The notes beneath the pieces are model-generated. The model was not told the origin of the DNA, did not search any database, and saw only the letters and a list, made by a program, of their open reading frames with translations. 64,000 nt of DNA from JACQKA01 sp964462785 (GTDB taxonomy: Bacteria; Patescibacteriota; Minisyncoccia; Phycocordibacterales; UBA2100): assembly GCA_964462785.1 (NCBI GenBank), contig CAYWZA010000003.1:1-64000 (forward strand). Reading direction: 5' to 3'. The position numbers and the translations under genes were made by a program. Below, in pieces: positions 49,296 through 57,478 of the stretch; position 1 is the first letter of the stretch, and each line of letters begins with the position of its first letter.

Positions 49296-49303
49296 TTCTC
49301 GAC

Positions 49304-49335
49304 CCCCGAGATTGCCAATATAGGCAATCTCGGGG
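49304..49335. promoter_or_regulatory. Perfect 13-bp inverted repeat in a divergent promoter region
   Basis: CCCCGAGATTGCC (49304-49316) and GGCAATCTCGGGG (49323-49335) are perfectly complementary across AATATA. The minus-strand -10 TATAAT (49355-49360) places this repeat in the ~50-base leader of the HTH gene, so it could be an operator in DNA or a hairpin in the mRNA. Confidence 0.6.
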
Positions 49336-49422
49336 CACGAGATTATTGACTTTCATTATAAGTCTGCTTTACAGAAGGTGCGCCAGACCCTGTGGACAAC
49401 TAAAGTGTGTTATGCTCTAGCA

Positions 49423-50241
49423 ATGGCATGGCGTGATTATATCTTCAATATGAAGTATCTGGTCGGGGTTGCTCTTTTTTCAGTCATTCTCCTGCTTGGT
49501 GGTATATATTGGTACTTTTTCTTCGGGAAACCCCATTTTGACGAACTCACGCTGCGGGCTTTCGAGCAAGCACGCCTGATCGAGACATACCGACATGCAG
49601 TGGAGACGGATATAGACATCGCGGGGCGGCATCTGCACATAGCGGGGGTGTATGCGCTTGATCACAAAAAAGGGCACTTTTCCTCCATATCAACAACCAC
49701 GCTCACCATCCCCGATATGCCTGCGGGGAATCGTGAACATTCGTTTACCCTTGAAAACATCGCCGTCGAGCATGACGTGTTCACCCGTATCCAAACCAGC
49801 AGCTCGCACTTCAAAAAAACCATCCCCCATGGAAAGGAGTGGTTGCATTTTACGCCCGGGAATATTCCTGAAGAATTTCAAAACATTGCAGTGCATGGAC
49901 CCATTCTTGATAACCTTGGCTTATTTAGAGACGGTGAGCATCTGCTACTTCCTGCCGGCGCACCACGCGCTGACACACGTGATGGCAAAGCGCTGCAGCA
50001 ATACACATTCACACTGCAAAGCGGTGCTGCGAATAAAGTATCCGGCGCACTTGCGGCGGTGATCGAGCACATCGGCGCGGGCACCGTCAACGCATGGATT
50101 GATCCTGAAAGCGCCCAGCTCTACGCGCTCGCCTTCCACAATGCCACGTACCAATCAAAAACCATCATCATCGCCACCAGCACAGCAATAACAATCGAGC
50201 CTCCCGTTGATTTTGCTATTTCGCAACCTTTTCAACAGTGA
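49423..50241 (+). CDS. Membrane-anchored protein of unknown function
   Basis: A 272-residue protein with one N-terminal helix ('YLVGVALFSVILLLGGIYWY') and an external domain of about 220 residues. 'HLHIAGVYALDHKKGHFSSI' and 'ALQQYTFTLQSGAANKVSGA' suggest antiparallel strands, somewhat like lipid- or lipoprotein-binding folds, but I cannot assign a family. It is transcribed divergently from the HTH operon and is followed 38 bases later by the cohesin-dockerin gene. TATGCT (49411-49416) ends six bases before the ATG at 49423; a longer frame from 49378 would include the promoter. Confidence 0.55.
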   Translation: MAWRDYIFNMKYLVGVALFSVILLLGGIYWYFFFGKPHFDELTLRAFEQARLIETYRHAVETDIDIAGRHLHIAGVYALDHKKGHFSSISTTTLTIPDMPAGNREHSFTLENIAVEHDVFTRIQTSSSHFKKTIPHGKEWLHFTPGNIPEEFQNIAVHGPILDNLGLFRDGEHLLLPAGAPRADTRDGKALQQYTFTLQSGAANKVSGALAAVIEHIGAGTVNAWIDPESAQLYALAFHNATYQSKTIIIATSTAITIEPPVDFAISQPFQQ

Positions 50242-50279
50242 CGTCCTGACGCAGCGCACCCCAATGCTACACTGAATAC

Positions 50280-51008
50280 ATGCGCAGACTGCTGCGGAAA
50301 CACGCCCGAAGAATCACCCCTGGGCACGGCATCATCATTGCTGTGTTTCTCATATCGAGTGTGCTGGTACTTGATCAATCGGGTACTCCTTCCCTCTCAT
50401 TTATTTCTGATCGTCCCTCATTTTCCATCGGTGAAGTCGGAAATGTTGCTGTGCACATTGAAACCCCTACCCCGATAAATGCGACCGGCATGATCATCAC
50501 CTATTCTTCGGAGCTCGTGCGTATCGTCGATATTGAAACGAAAGGGTCATTCATCGATTTGTGGACGCAAGAGCCTATTGTGCGCGCAGATGGTGAGATA
50601 CACCTGAGCGGCGGCACGCTCATCGCGGGCGGACTCACGGGCACAAGCACCGTGCTTGATATTGAAATTGAGGCGAAGCAGGCTGGCACTGCAGTATTTG
50701 CGTTTAAAAACTCGGAAATTATCGCAAGCGACGGCAGCGGCACGGCGCTCAAGCACACTGCAGATCCATTGAGCATCCAGATTGTTGAAAAAAGCGCTGC
50801 ACCTCAGAAGGGCGGAGGGGGAAGCAGCGCAACAGCAACACCCACCACTCCGATATTTGATCTTAACGCCGACGGCAGAGTCACCCTCGTCGACGTCTCG
50901 ATCCTTCTGGTGCATATGTTTGCTGCATACGATCGAGCATACGATTTTGATACCGATGGCTCCATCGGTCTCTCCGATCTCTCCGCTCTGTTGGCGCGTG
51001 TTCAATAG
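50280..51008 (+). CDS. Membrane-anchored protein with both cohesin-like and dockerin-like domains
   Basis: A 242-residue protein. An N-terminal helix ('GIIIAVFLISSVLVLDQSG') is followed by a cohesin-like beta-sandwich (about residues 45-170) with 'FSIGEVGNVAVHIETPTPIN' and 'GTSTVLDIEIEAKQAGTAVF'. A Gly/Thr linker leads to a dockerin-like C-terminus of two calcium loops, 'DLNADGRVTLVDVSILL' and 'DFDTDGSIGLSDLSALL'. Carrying both partner types makes it a candidate adaptor that links cohesin-bearing and dockerin-bearing proteins. It is convergent with the two cohesin genes. TACACT (50268-50273) lies six bases before the ATG. Confidence 0.75.
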   Translation: MRRLLRKHARRITPGHGIIIAVFLISSVLVLDQSGTPSLSFISDRPSFSIGEVGNVAVHIETPTPINATGMIITYSSELVRIVDIETKGSFIDLWTQEPIVRADGEIHLSGGTLIAGGLTGTSTVLDIEIEAKQAGTAVFAFKNSEIIASDGSGTALKHTADPLSIQIVEKSAAPQKGGGGSSATATPTTPIFDLNADGRVTLVDVSILLVHMFAAYDRAYDFDTDGSIGLSDLSALLARVQ

Positions 51009-51034
51009 ATTGTGCGTGACATCCCACCATCTTA

Positions 51035-51157
51035 AGTGTGTCTTGAAAATCGATGCAATGCGCGAAGCGGACGAGCACCGAGCCGAGCCGTATTGAATAT
51101 ACGGTGAGGGAGGCGCGGAGTCCGCGACAAAGCAGTGCGCGATTTTCAAGACACACT
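51035..51157. repeat. Nested intergenic palindrome, element 3
   Basis: AGTGTGTCTTGAAAATCG (51035-51052) and CGATTTTCAAGACACACT (51140-51157) are a perfect 18-bp pair. Inside lie GCGGAC/GTCCGC and the core CCGAGCCGAGC-CGTAT / ATACG-GTGAGGGAGG, related to the other elements. The right arm includes the end of the cohesin gene at 51146. Confidence 0.75.
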
Positions 51158-52132
51158 ATCCATACGATAGCGGTGCAGCATATAGGCGGCGCCAAATCCT
51201 GCGATGAAGAGCAGCACAAGAAACGGGATAAGTGCTGAGGCGACTCCTGCAATGGACGCAAGCGCGGCGGCTGCTCCTTCGGCACGAATATCAAATTTGA
51301 TGCGTTTGGACGGCTCACTTTCCACGCCACTTGCGTCAACTGCCTGCGCCCAGAGGCGGTAGACGCCCGTCTCAAGATCCATATCAGAGACAAACGTGAA
51401 CGATCCGTCTGCCGCGCTCGTCACGCGTGTCAACACTTTCGGCTCATCGCCCCGTGCGAGCCAGATGTGGATGGCTGCGTCGGGAATCGCTGTCCCACGG
51501 ACTATCACGCGTTCTCCAAGCGGGACCGTCCCAAATGGATACTCCACGAGTGCCGGGGCTGGCGGAAGTGCCGGCTGATCAATTGACGCCCCCAGGACCT
51601 GCCCCTCTTCCACTATCTCTTCTTCAGGTAGTGCTGCAATGACTTGTTTCGGCTCTATGCCATAGATACCTGAGCGCATTGCGGTGATGATATTCGACCC
51701 CTTGCCGTCTGCAGAGAGCAGCGCACCGGAGGTGAGGCGTGCGGTGCTCAACGTGGTTCGTAATGCACGGAACGTGATCGTCGCCAAGAGTCCGTCAGTA
51801 CCGGCATACTTGCTATTCGTCCAACCGGAGAATCGGATCGTGCCTTCTTCATTTGAAAATTTAGGCGGCGTAGGCCAGAGCGAGAGAATCGAGCCGTATG
51901 TCGATACGTCTTCGACAACGAGCTCGTTAGGATCGAATAGGATCTCGGCTTCGGCTGCATTGATCGCAGTATCGCCCGTATCGGCGAGCACCTGCACATC
52001 AAAAAAATCGCCCACCGCGTACGTCCCGCGCTCGGGTGACACGTAAAGAACCGCATCTGCCGCAGCTACAAACGGGAGCGACACACATAACGCGCTGAGA
52101 AAAAATGAGACGCGAACGACGGACCGGTTCAT
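51146..52132 (-). CDS. Membrane-anchored cohesin-domain protein with Ig-like repeat
   Basis: A 328-residue protein with a signal peptide ('FFLSALCVSLPFVAAADAVL') and a cohesin-type domain at about 25-165: 'GTYAVGDFFDVQVLADTGD', 'INAAEAEILFDPNELVVEDV' and 'GLLATITFRALR' follow the family's strand order. An Ig-like domain ('VIVRGTAIPDAAIHIWLARG') comes next, then a C-terminal membrane helix ('ALIPFLVLLFIAGFGAAYML'). It would present a cohesin on the cell surface to dockerin proteins. It overlaps the next upstream cohesin gene by four bases (ATGA), so the two are co-expressed. Confidence 0.75.
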   Translation of the reverse strand: MNRSVVRVSFFLSALCVSLPFVAAADAVLYVSPERGTYAVGDFFDVQVLADTGDTAINAAEAEILFDPNELVVEDVSTYGSILSLWPTPPKFSNEEGTIRFSGWTNSKYAGTDGLLATITFRALRTTLSTARLTSGALLSADGKGSNIITAMRSGIYGIEPKQVIAALPEEEIVEEGQVLGASIDQPALPPAPALVEYPFGTVPLGERVIVRGTAIPDAAIHIWLARGDEPKVLTRVTSAADGSFTFVSDMDLETGVYRLWAQAVDASGVESEPSKRIKFDIRAEGAAAALASIAGVASALIPFLVLLFIAGFGAAYMLHRYRMDSVS

Positions 52133-53052
52133 GGTGTGGGCGGGTTCTCAACATGTGCAGCGCGCCTATGAAGACCCATACCAATAATGACCAAAAATAC
52201 CAGTAGCACAGCAACGAATGGCGCAAAATCCCAGAGTGTCCATTGACGCGGCGGCGCAGAGCCTTCTTTGTATATCCCCAACCGCTCATTCCCCGCCTTA
52301 TCTATCGCGCGAATGCGAATGTCGGAGAGTGTCTGATCGCGCAGCGCATACGGGCTCGTGATGGTTTTCCATGCGCCGTTTTCACGTATTTCAAAGTGAT
52401 CAATGCCACTTTGCTTATCCTGAGTTGCAAATACCGCATAGTAGCGACCGCTGAAAATGCCGCGCGTCGATTGCACTTCGATTTCAAACGCATCGGGTGA
52501 TGTCTCATCAGACTGCACCTCCGCTATCCAAGGATTCTCCGGCACCGTCGGCTGCGCGGTGGTCATGATGGTGGCACTTCCCGTCTTGATGGCAGCCTGC
52601 GTGCCCAAGCCGTCGTTTACGTATGCGCGTGACGCGTCGGTAATCACAATAGGGGCACTGTGAGCGTCGTCAATGACCATGAAAATGATTCTGCCGAGCG
52701 TGTTGCTGAGTGCAGGATCCCCGTGAATACGTCCGCAGTAGCCTCCCGGCACTCCGCCCGCAAAGGAAACAATTCCTTTTTCTATATCGATCTTCGGCTC
52801 CTCCGCCCACAGGGTGAGGATTGAATTGCCGCGGCTGAAATCCACTGCCTTGAGTACGTCGACGGGATACTGCACCGATACTTGCATCGCATTCAAACAC
52901 TCTTCTTCGTTATCAATACGCACACTCATGATGAAGGTATCCCCCACCCCATAGAGCGCCTCGGATGGATCAAGATACAGATACGCGGCGTGCGCAGAAA
53001 ACGGCGCGAACAATAACACGCATAGGAAAAAACTTCTGGCAAACCACTGCAT
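52129..53052 (-). CDS. Membrane-anchored cohesin-domain protein
   Basis: A 307-residue protein with signal peptide ('FFLCVLLFAPFSAHAAYLYL') and a cohesin-type domain ('EALYGVGDTFIMSVRIDNEE', 'LNAMQVSVQYPVDVLKAVDF', 'NTLGRIIFMVIDD'). Two Cys pairs are possible. A linker and an external Ig-like segment ('GIDHFEIRENGAWKTITSPY') precede a C-terminal helix ('FAPFVAVLLVFLVIIGMGLH'). ATG 53052 is chosen because TATACT lies six bases before it, inside the longer frame that starts at 53073. It forms an operon with the second cohesin gene. Confidence 0.75.
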   Translation of the reverse strand: MQWFARSFFLCVLLFAPFSAHAAYLYLDPSEALYGVGDTFIMSVRIDNEEECLNAMQVSVQYPVDVLKAVDFSRGNSILTLWAEEPKIDIEKGIVSFAGGVPGGYCGRIHGDPALSNTLGRIIFMVIDDAHSAPIVITDASRAYVNDGLGTQAAIKTGSATIMTTAQPTVPENPWIAEVQSDETSPDAFEIEVQSTRGIFSGRYYAVFATQDKQSGIDHFEIRENGAWKTITSPYALRDQTLSDIRIRAIDKAGNERLGIYKEGSAPPRQWTLWDFAPFVAVLLVFLVIIGMGLHRRAAHVENPPTP

Positions 53053-53078
53053 GTTATTAGTATACATTGTCATACGCT

Positions 53079-54206
53079 CTAGCCGGTCCAGTTAAAGAGG
53101 AGTATGGAGAAGTCTGCCAAATTCACTGTCCCATCAAGATTAAAGTCATGTTTGATATCCTTACCCCCCCAACTCAAAAGAAAGATCGAGAAGTCCACGA
53201 GATTGACGCGCTTGTCGCCATTCACATCGGCAGAGGAAGCACCTCCGGAGGCAACTCCGTCCCCGATAGTAAAGCTGACCGAGCGTCCGAATCCGCTCTT
53301 CACCGTATCACTCAACTCGAAGAGGGCTTTTGCGGAGTGCGCGCCCGCTGAAAGTGTGGATGTATCGAGACGAAGCGCCCATTTTCCCGAACCGTCCGCT
53401 TGTGCGTTGAGTATCGCCTCAGCTTGCGGGTTTATCTGCGCTTCTATACCTGCGTTTGGCACTGCATATCCCGACACGGTGAGATCATCACCAGGAGCAA
53501 CGGTACGACTGCTCACCGCGGTGGTGGGTGGAAGAAAAATATTTGCGACGGTGGTAACAGCGCTTTGTACAACCTCGAATACCACCGAGTTGATTGTCGA
53601 ATCCGCCCCCGCCGGATCTTTGGCCCACACGCCAAACGTCGCCGTCCCCGGCGTAATATCAGTCGTACTGAAAATAAAATCTGCCTGCGCATCCGCCTTT
53701 GCAGTCCCTTTGAGTTTTCCATCGAGCAGAATGTTGACGGTGCTGTTAGGATACGCCTTGCCGCGCAAAACTACCTTCGTCGCTATCTCAGAGAGGATGG
53801 AGCCGAGCGGCGCACCGGGCACAAACGGTGTGCTCCCCACCGCGGGTGCCCCACCACCACCTGGCGGCACCGGAGTGAGCGGCGTGCACATCACATCGCA
53901 CAGATCCCCTGCTTCATTGTCGCCATCGTCGCATTGCTCGCCAAATCGCACTTGCAACGTGCTGTCGCCGCAGTACGGACCCCAGCTGATACAATCTGCA
54001 GCGCAGATGCGACCTGTTGTCGACGAAGCATACGAGCCGACGTTGTTGCCTGTCCCTAAATCACATATCTCTGTGCCCGTCACCAAACCGTCACCGCATA
54101 CCGCAACGGTCACGAATGGTCGCATCGCAATTGCCTCGACGCGACCGGTGCTATTCCCAATGGCGATCAGTGAAAGCGCTATGAGAATGGACGCGATAAT
54201 CTGCAT
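53079..54206 (-). CDS. Secreted Cys-rich protein with C-terminal dockerin-like module
   Basis: A 375-residue exported protein. After a short signal helix come Cys-rich 'CGDG' repeats ('VCGDGLVTGTEICDLGTGNN', 'CGDSTLQVRFGEQCDDGDNE'), like the DUF4215/Myxococcus cysteine-rich repeats. Two Ig-like segments follow ('SIL-SEIATKVVLRGKAYP', 'VAPGDDLTVSGYAVPN'). The C-terminus is a dockerin-like pair, 'DVNGDKRVNLVDFSIFLLSW' and 'DFNLDGTVNLADFSILL', ending 'FNWTG' as in the protein at 35808. It lies directly upstream of the cohesin gene, with a 26-base gap, which supports a binding pair. Confidence 0.8.
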   Translation of the reverse strand: MQIIASILIALSLIAIGNSTGRVEAIAMRPFVTVAVCGDGLVTGTEICDLGTGNNVGSYASSTTGRICAADCISWGPYCGDSTLQVRFGEQCDDGDNEAGDLCDVMCTPLTPVPPGGGGAPAVGSTPFVPGAPLGSILSEIATKVVLRGKAYPNSTVNILLDGKLKGTAKADAQADFIFSTTDITPGTATFGVWAKDPAGADSTINSVVFEVVQSAVTTVANIFLPPTTAVSSRTVAPGDDLTVSGYAVPNAGIEAQINPQAEAILNAQADGSGKWALRLDTSTLSAGAHSAKALFELSDTVKSGFGRSVSFTIGDGVASGGASSADVNGDKRVNLVDFSIFLLSWGGKDIKHDFNLDGTVNLADFSILLFNWTG

Positions 54207-54228
54207 GAAGGTATGTACATGAGTGGCG

Positions 54229-55239
54229 TTATAGAAGCTGCGTCGTCTTTGGGTAAACTCGCATGCGAGCGCGCCTACGCCTGCGCACGACCACAGCGCC
54301 GCCCATAGTGCCGACGAGCGCGACCGGCATACCCAGATAGCTCAGTGCTTTCAATTTGTCTTGGAGCGACAGACCGGAGAATCCATACCCCTCGTAGCCG
54401 GCAACAGTGCCCAGAGGATTGATACTCACGGTGATTTGGTTCTGCTGGGCGATCTCATCGCCTCTGTAGATGGTGTATTTCGCTGCGTATCGCCCCGGAG
54501 GGAGGCGGGTCGGCAATTCGGCTATCACTTCTTTTGTGCCGAAGGGCGAAATCCGCTCGATATCATTTGTATTTTCGATGGACTCAAGGAGTGTCTCCAT
54601 TTCGCTGTCATACATATCAAAGGTCACCTTGCTGGGACCATATTCCGTGTTGCCGGTGTTCTCAATTGTCATGAGGAACTTGATTTTCCCGGGGAAGAAG
54701 AGGCCCCAACGCGTACGCCCCTCTTCCAAGTCAAGCACGCCTATTTTGCGCACGCTGAAATCATAGATTTTGTCGACAACGGTCACATCCACATCGATCT
54801 GTGCGCCGAGTGCGATCGATACGCCGCCTGATGGTTGCGGCGAATTGGGTGATGTGCGGACACGAATCGCACCTTTGTATTGCTTATATTCGGCGTCATC
54901 GGGCACGCGCACGGTGACCACCATAGAGATCTGCGACGCACCCTTAGGGATGATAAATTCGCGCCCGCGATCAATAGAGAACCAGCTTTCGATGCCGGGG
55001 ATGTTCATCGTAACCTCCACCTTGAGATCCTCATTCGGATCGGAGCGCACCAAGCCGATGCGCTGCTCGTATACAGTACCGCGCGTGAGACGATCATTGA
55101 AAACATATGGCGGCGTGATGCCGAAACCAGCGTCCGCGACGGGCGCGAATGTGAAAAAAGCCGCTGCAGTGGCAATACCAAATAAAAAATGCCCGTACAA
55201 AATCCTCGTTCTCTCTGTGTTGTTAAGTAAAAATTGCAT
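54229..55239 (-). CDS. DUF916-like anchored surface protein, paralogue D
   Basis: A 336-residue exported protein with signal helix ('FGIATAAAFFTFAPVADAGF'). The beta domains show 'GITPPYVFNDRLTRGTVYEQ', 'FIIPKGASQISMVVTVRVPD' and 'IKFLMTIENTGNTEYGPSKV', the pattern of the DUF916-like proteins at 38019, 40730 and 42051, though this copy is the most diverged. One helix near the C-terminus ('YLGMPVALVGTMGGAVVVRR') and an Arg-rich end anchor it. It stands just upstream of the dockerin gene at 53079 in the same direction. Confidence 0.6.
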   Translation of the reverse strand: MQFLLNNTERTRILYGHFLFGIATAAAFFTFAPVADAGFGITPPYVFNDRLTRGTVYEQRIGLVRSDPNEDLKVEVTMNIPGIESWFSIDRGREFIIPKGASQISMVVTVRVPDDAEYKQYKGAIRVRTSPNSPQPSGGVSIALGAQIDVDVTVVDKIYDFSVRKIGVLDLEEGRTRWGLFFPGKIKFLMTIENTGNTEYGPSKVTFDMYDSEMETLLESIENTNDIERISPFGTKEVIAELPTRLPPGRYAAKYTIYRGDEIAQQNQITVSINPLGTVAGYEGYGFSGLSLQDKLKALSYLGMPVALVGTMGGAVVVRRRRRARMRVYPKTTQLL

Positions 55240-55304
55240 ATGCCATGCGGGTAGATTGTATTGTGTCTACTACCCTTTCCATTACGATTCCCACACTCAT
55301 CAGA

Positions 55305-57248
55305 TTACCAGAATGATGAGTTGCTTTTCTTTCCCGTAATGGTGTTTTGTCCGGTGTAGCTGCCGGCAAGCGTGATGGCACTCGGGATGTTGATACCCCA
55401 ATAGTTGTATTTCGTCTGCGGAGAGCTGGTGGAGGTTGTTTTCGGCACGCGAATTTCAAACGATAGTGGCGAGGTGGAGGCGGTAATGGAATATGCCTCG
55501 GCATGGGAGTATGCGACTGATGTGGTAGCAACCTTCTGATTGGAGATCGGGATTTCGCGTGTGGAATCAATACCCCCTGCATCGCACGAATCCGCTACGG
55601 TCCAGTCCGTACACATGGTGTCGCCGTAAATATCTTCATCGAGGCCGACGTTACCCTGCGCGATCAGATCAGACGTGGTGGAAACGGCGAGCTGCTGCCC
55701 CGGCTCCAAGCTGCCGTAGAGAACCGAAGTGCTGGAGACATTGAACGCAAGGAAACTTTCGACGTCTCTGCTGTCGTCGGTGGTATCTGCCGTGAGTGTA
55801 CTCGAAGCGGCGTTGTCATCCTGAATACGCACCGATGCTTCCCATCGCTCGGATGTCCATGGAGTGGAGGCGTCTGTCGGATCGGCAATATACCAGAGCG
55901 GGAATGTACACTCCCAATCCACTGTGGGATCGGAGGCGCCACTGCATGCGCCGGAGCCCGTAGTCGTCGCAGCACAGGTCATGCCCGAGGGAAAACCGGT
56001 AAATAGTGTCGAAGTAGCTGCGTAGCAGTTGTTGGCATTGTATTCAGATGCCGTATCGCATCCGGTTTGCCCAACACCACTGCGATACACGGCGGTCACT
56101 GCAAAGGTCGTCTCGGCGCCGCCTGAGGAATTGAGGCAGCTGTTGTTGTCGGTCGCGGTGAAATGGACACGATACGGGCCCGAGGTGGAGACGGCTTGCC
56201 AGAGCGTGAGGCTGCCACCGGGGACGGGGTTGCTGCTGCTGTAGCTGTCGATAAGGGTGATCGTTGATCCATCAACAGCCGGAGCGACGTTATTGACGGA
56301 GAAGGTTGAATTGGAGCCGTAAATGGTCGATGTCGCCACTAGCCCGTGGCTGTCTATCATATACACGTATGCATTGTAGGATTTATCCTGAAGCGGAGTG
56401 GTGAGTGTGGTCGTTGTCGCTGCGTTTGAGGCAGCGAACGTGGACGTCGCCCATGAGCCACCCGCGCCGCAATAGGTTCCGTTGAAGTCGTTTGATTTAC
56501 AGACGAATAACTGCACCGTATCTGGCGTGCCTGTCGCGTCATTATCATACGCTGTGGATGTCCATGTGACCGTGCCACCCGGATCCTCCGGTCCGTCGTT
56601 AACGACGGCGGAAAATACCGGCGGGTGGTTCATCACGAATGGCGAGAATCTGCCATACGTCGATCTCCCCTGCTTCATTGCTCCGTTGCATCGCGCAAGC
56701 GACGCGTTTGCGTCGCACACATACGCGTACCATGCGTTGCCCTCTTGATCGAATGGAAAATATTCAATAGTGGATGTCGATGCTGTGGCATCTGAAGCGC
56801 TCGTAGTTGTTGCCGAGCGTGCCCAGCGATTTGATACACCACCGCCACACTCAGGTGGTGCATTTGAAGTCGCGGTCGGGGTGCTGCTTGCTTTGCAAAT
56901 CAATAAGAAATAATCGTCGTTGTTGGAATCAGTCGCACGTGCAGTCCATGAGATCGTGGCCCCTGCGTTCGTGGGAGTTGAGGTGGATGACTCTGCGGTT
57001 TCCTCTGCGTCGAGCGTCCATTGCGGCGGTGTGTTGAGCACGGTGACAGAGGTCGATACGTCGTCCGCGCGTGCTTCCGGCACACGCACTTCGAACATCA
57101 CGAAAAATATGAGCGCGGCAAGCGCAGTGGTGCCGAGCACGGTGGCAACGGCAATTTTTCCTGAATTGAAATGTGCATCGGAAAAATCTTCTGTGTCAAA
57201 AAATGAGAGCCGTGCGCGCATAGCAAAAAAGACTTCCCTCAATCTCAT
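55305..57248 (-). CDS. Large secreted surface protein with Cys-rich beta repeats
   Basis: A 647-residue exported protein. After a basic start, a long helix ('GTTALAALIFFVMFEVRVPE') serves as signal or anchor. At least three repeats of about 120 residues follow, each with an opening like 'NTPPQWTLDAEETAESS' or 'NHPPVFSAVVNDGPEDPGGT' and paired Cys ('LLICKASS', 'QLFVCKSND', 'AYVCDANA'), which suggests disulfide-bonded Ig-like domains. A final domain has 'VLYGSLEPGQQLAVSTTSDL'. No catalytic motif is seen. TACTAT lies seven bases before the ATG. It is the first gene of the minus-strand surface block. Confidence 0.65.
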   Translation of the reverse strand: MRLREVFFAMRARLSFFDTEDFSDAHFNSGKIAVATVLGTTALAALIFFVMFEVRVPEARADDVSTSVTVLNTPPQWTLDAEETAESSTSTPTNAGATISWTARATDSNNDDYFLLICKASSTPTATSNAPPECGGGVSNRWARSATTTSASDATASTSTIEYFPFDQEGNAWYAYVCDANASLARCNGAMKQGRSTYGRFSPFVMNHPPVFSAVVNDGPEDPGGTVTWTSTAYDNDATGTPDTVQLFVCKSNDFNGTYCGAGGSWATSTFAASNAATTTTLTTPLQDKSYNAYVYMIDSHGLVATSTIYGSNSTFSVNNVAPAVDGSTITLIDSYSSSNPVPGGSLTLWQAVSTSGPYRVHFTATDNNSCLNSSGGAETTFAVTAVYRSGVGQTGCDTASEYNANNCYAATSTLFTGFPSGMTCAATTTGSGACSGASDPTVDWECTFPLWYIADPTDASTPWTSERWEASVRIQDDNAASSTLTADTTDDSRDVESFLAFNVSSTSVLYGSLEPGQQLAVSTTSDLIAQGNVGLDEDIYGDTMCTDWTVADSCDAGGIDSTREIPISNQKVATTSVAYSHAEAYSITASTSPLSFEIRVPKTTSTSSPQTKYNYWGINIPSAITLAGSYTGQNTITGKKSNSSFW

Positions 57249-57319
57249 ACAGTAAATAGTACCATTGAGCCGATTTTTCAGTTTTCAACACGTGTTGATA
57301 AGTGCTTCGCTCGGGTGTC

Positions 57320-57444
57320 CGCACACCTCTATCGGGGTACGAGTCTCGCCCCAGCGGGGCTCGCTCTGAAGTCTCGGCGCGCGGCCGCCTCTTTCAGGGC
57401 GGACCGTGCCCGCGCACCTGCGAACCCCCCGATAGAGGTGTGCG
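57320..57444. repeat. Nested intergenic palindrome, element 4
   Basis: CGCACACCTCTATCGGGG (57320-57337) and CCCCGATAGAGGTGTGCG (57427-57444) form a perfect 18-bp pair. The interior contains CGAGTCTCGC-CCC-AGC-GGGG-CTCGCTC, the reverse complement of the core seen in elements 1 and 2. Confidence 0.75.
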
Positions 57445-57478
57445 AACCCCCTCGCTCCGTTCGCCGGAAAGCGAGGGG

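Noticed and set aside
35808..54206. Cellulosome proper
   Set aside because: No glycoside hydrolase or carbohydrate-binding domain could be recognised in any dockerin-bearing or cohesin-bearing protein.
53104..54222. 372-codon open frame on the plus strand opposite the dockerin gene
   Set aside because: The minus-strand frame has a signal peptide, Cys repeats and a dockerin; the plus-strand product is Ser/Pro-rich without domains and is a shadow of the reverse frame.
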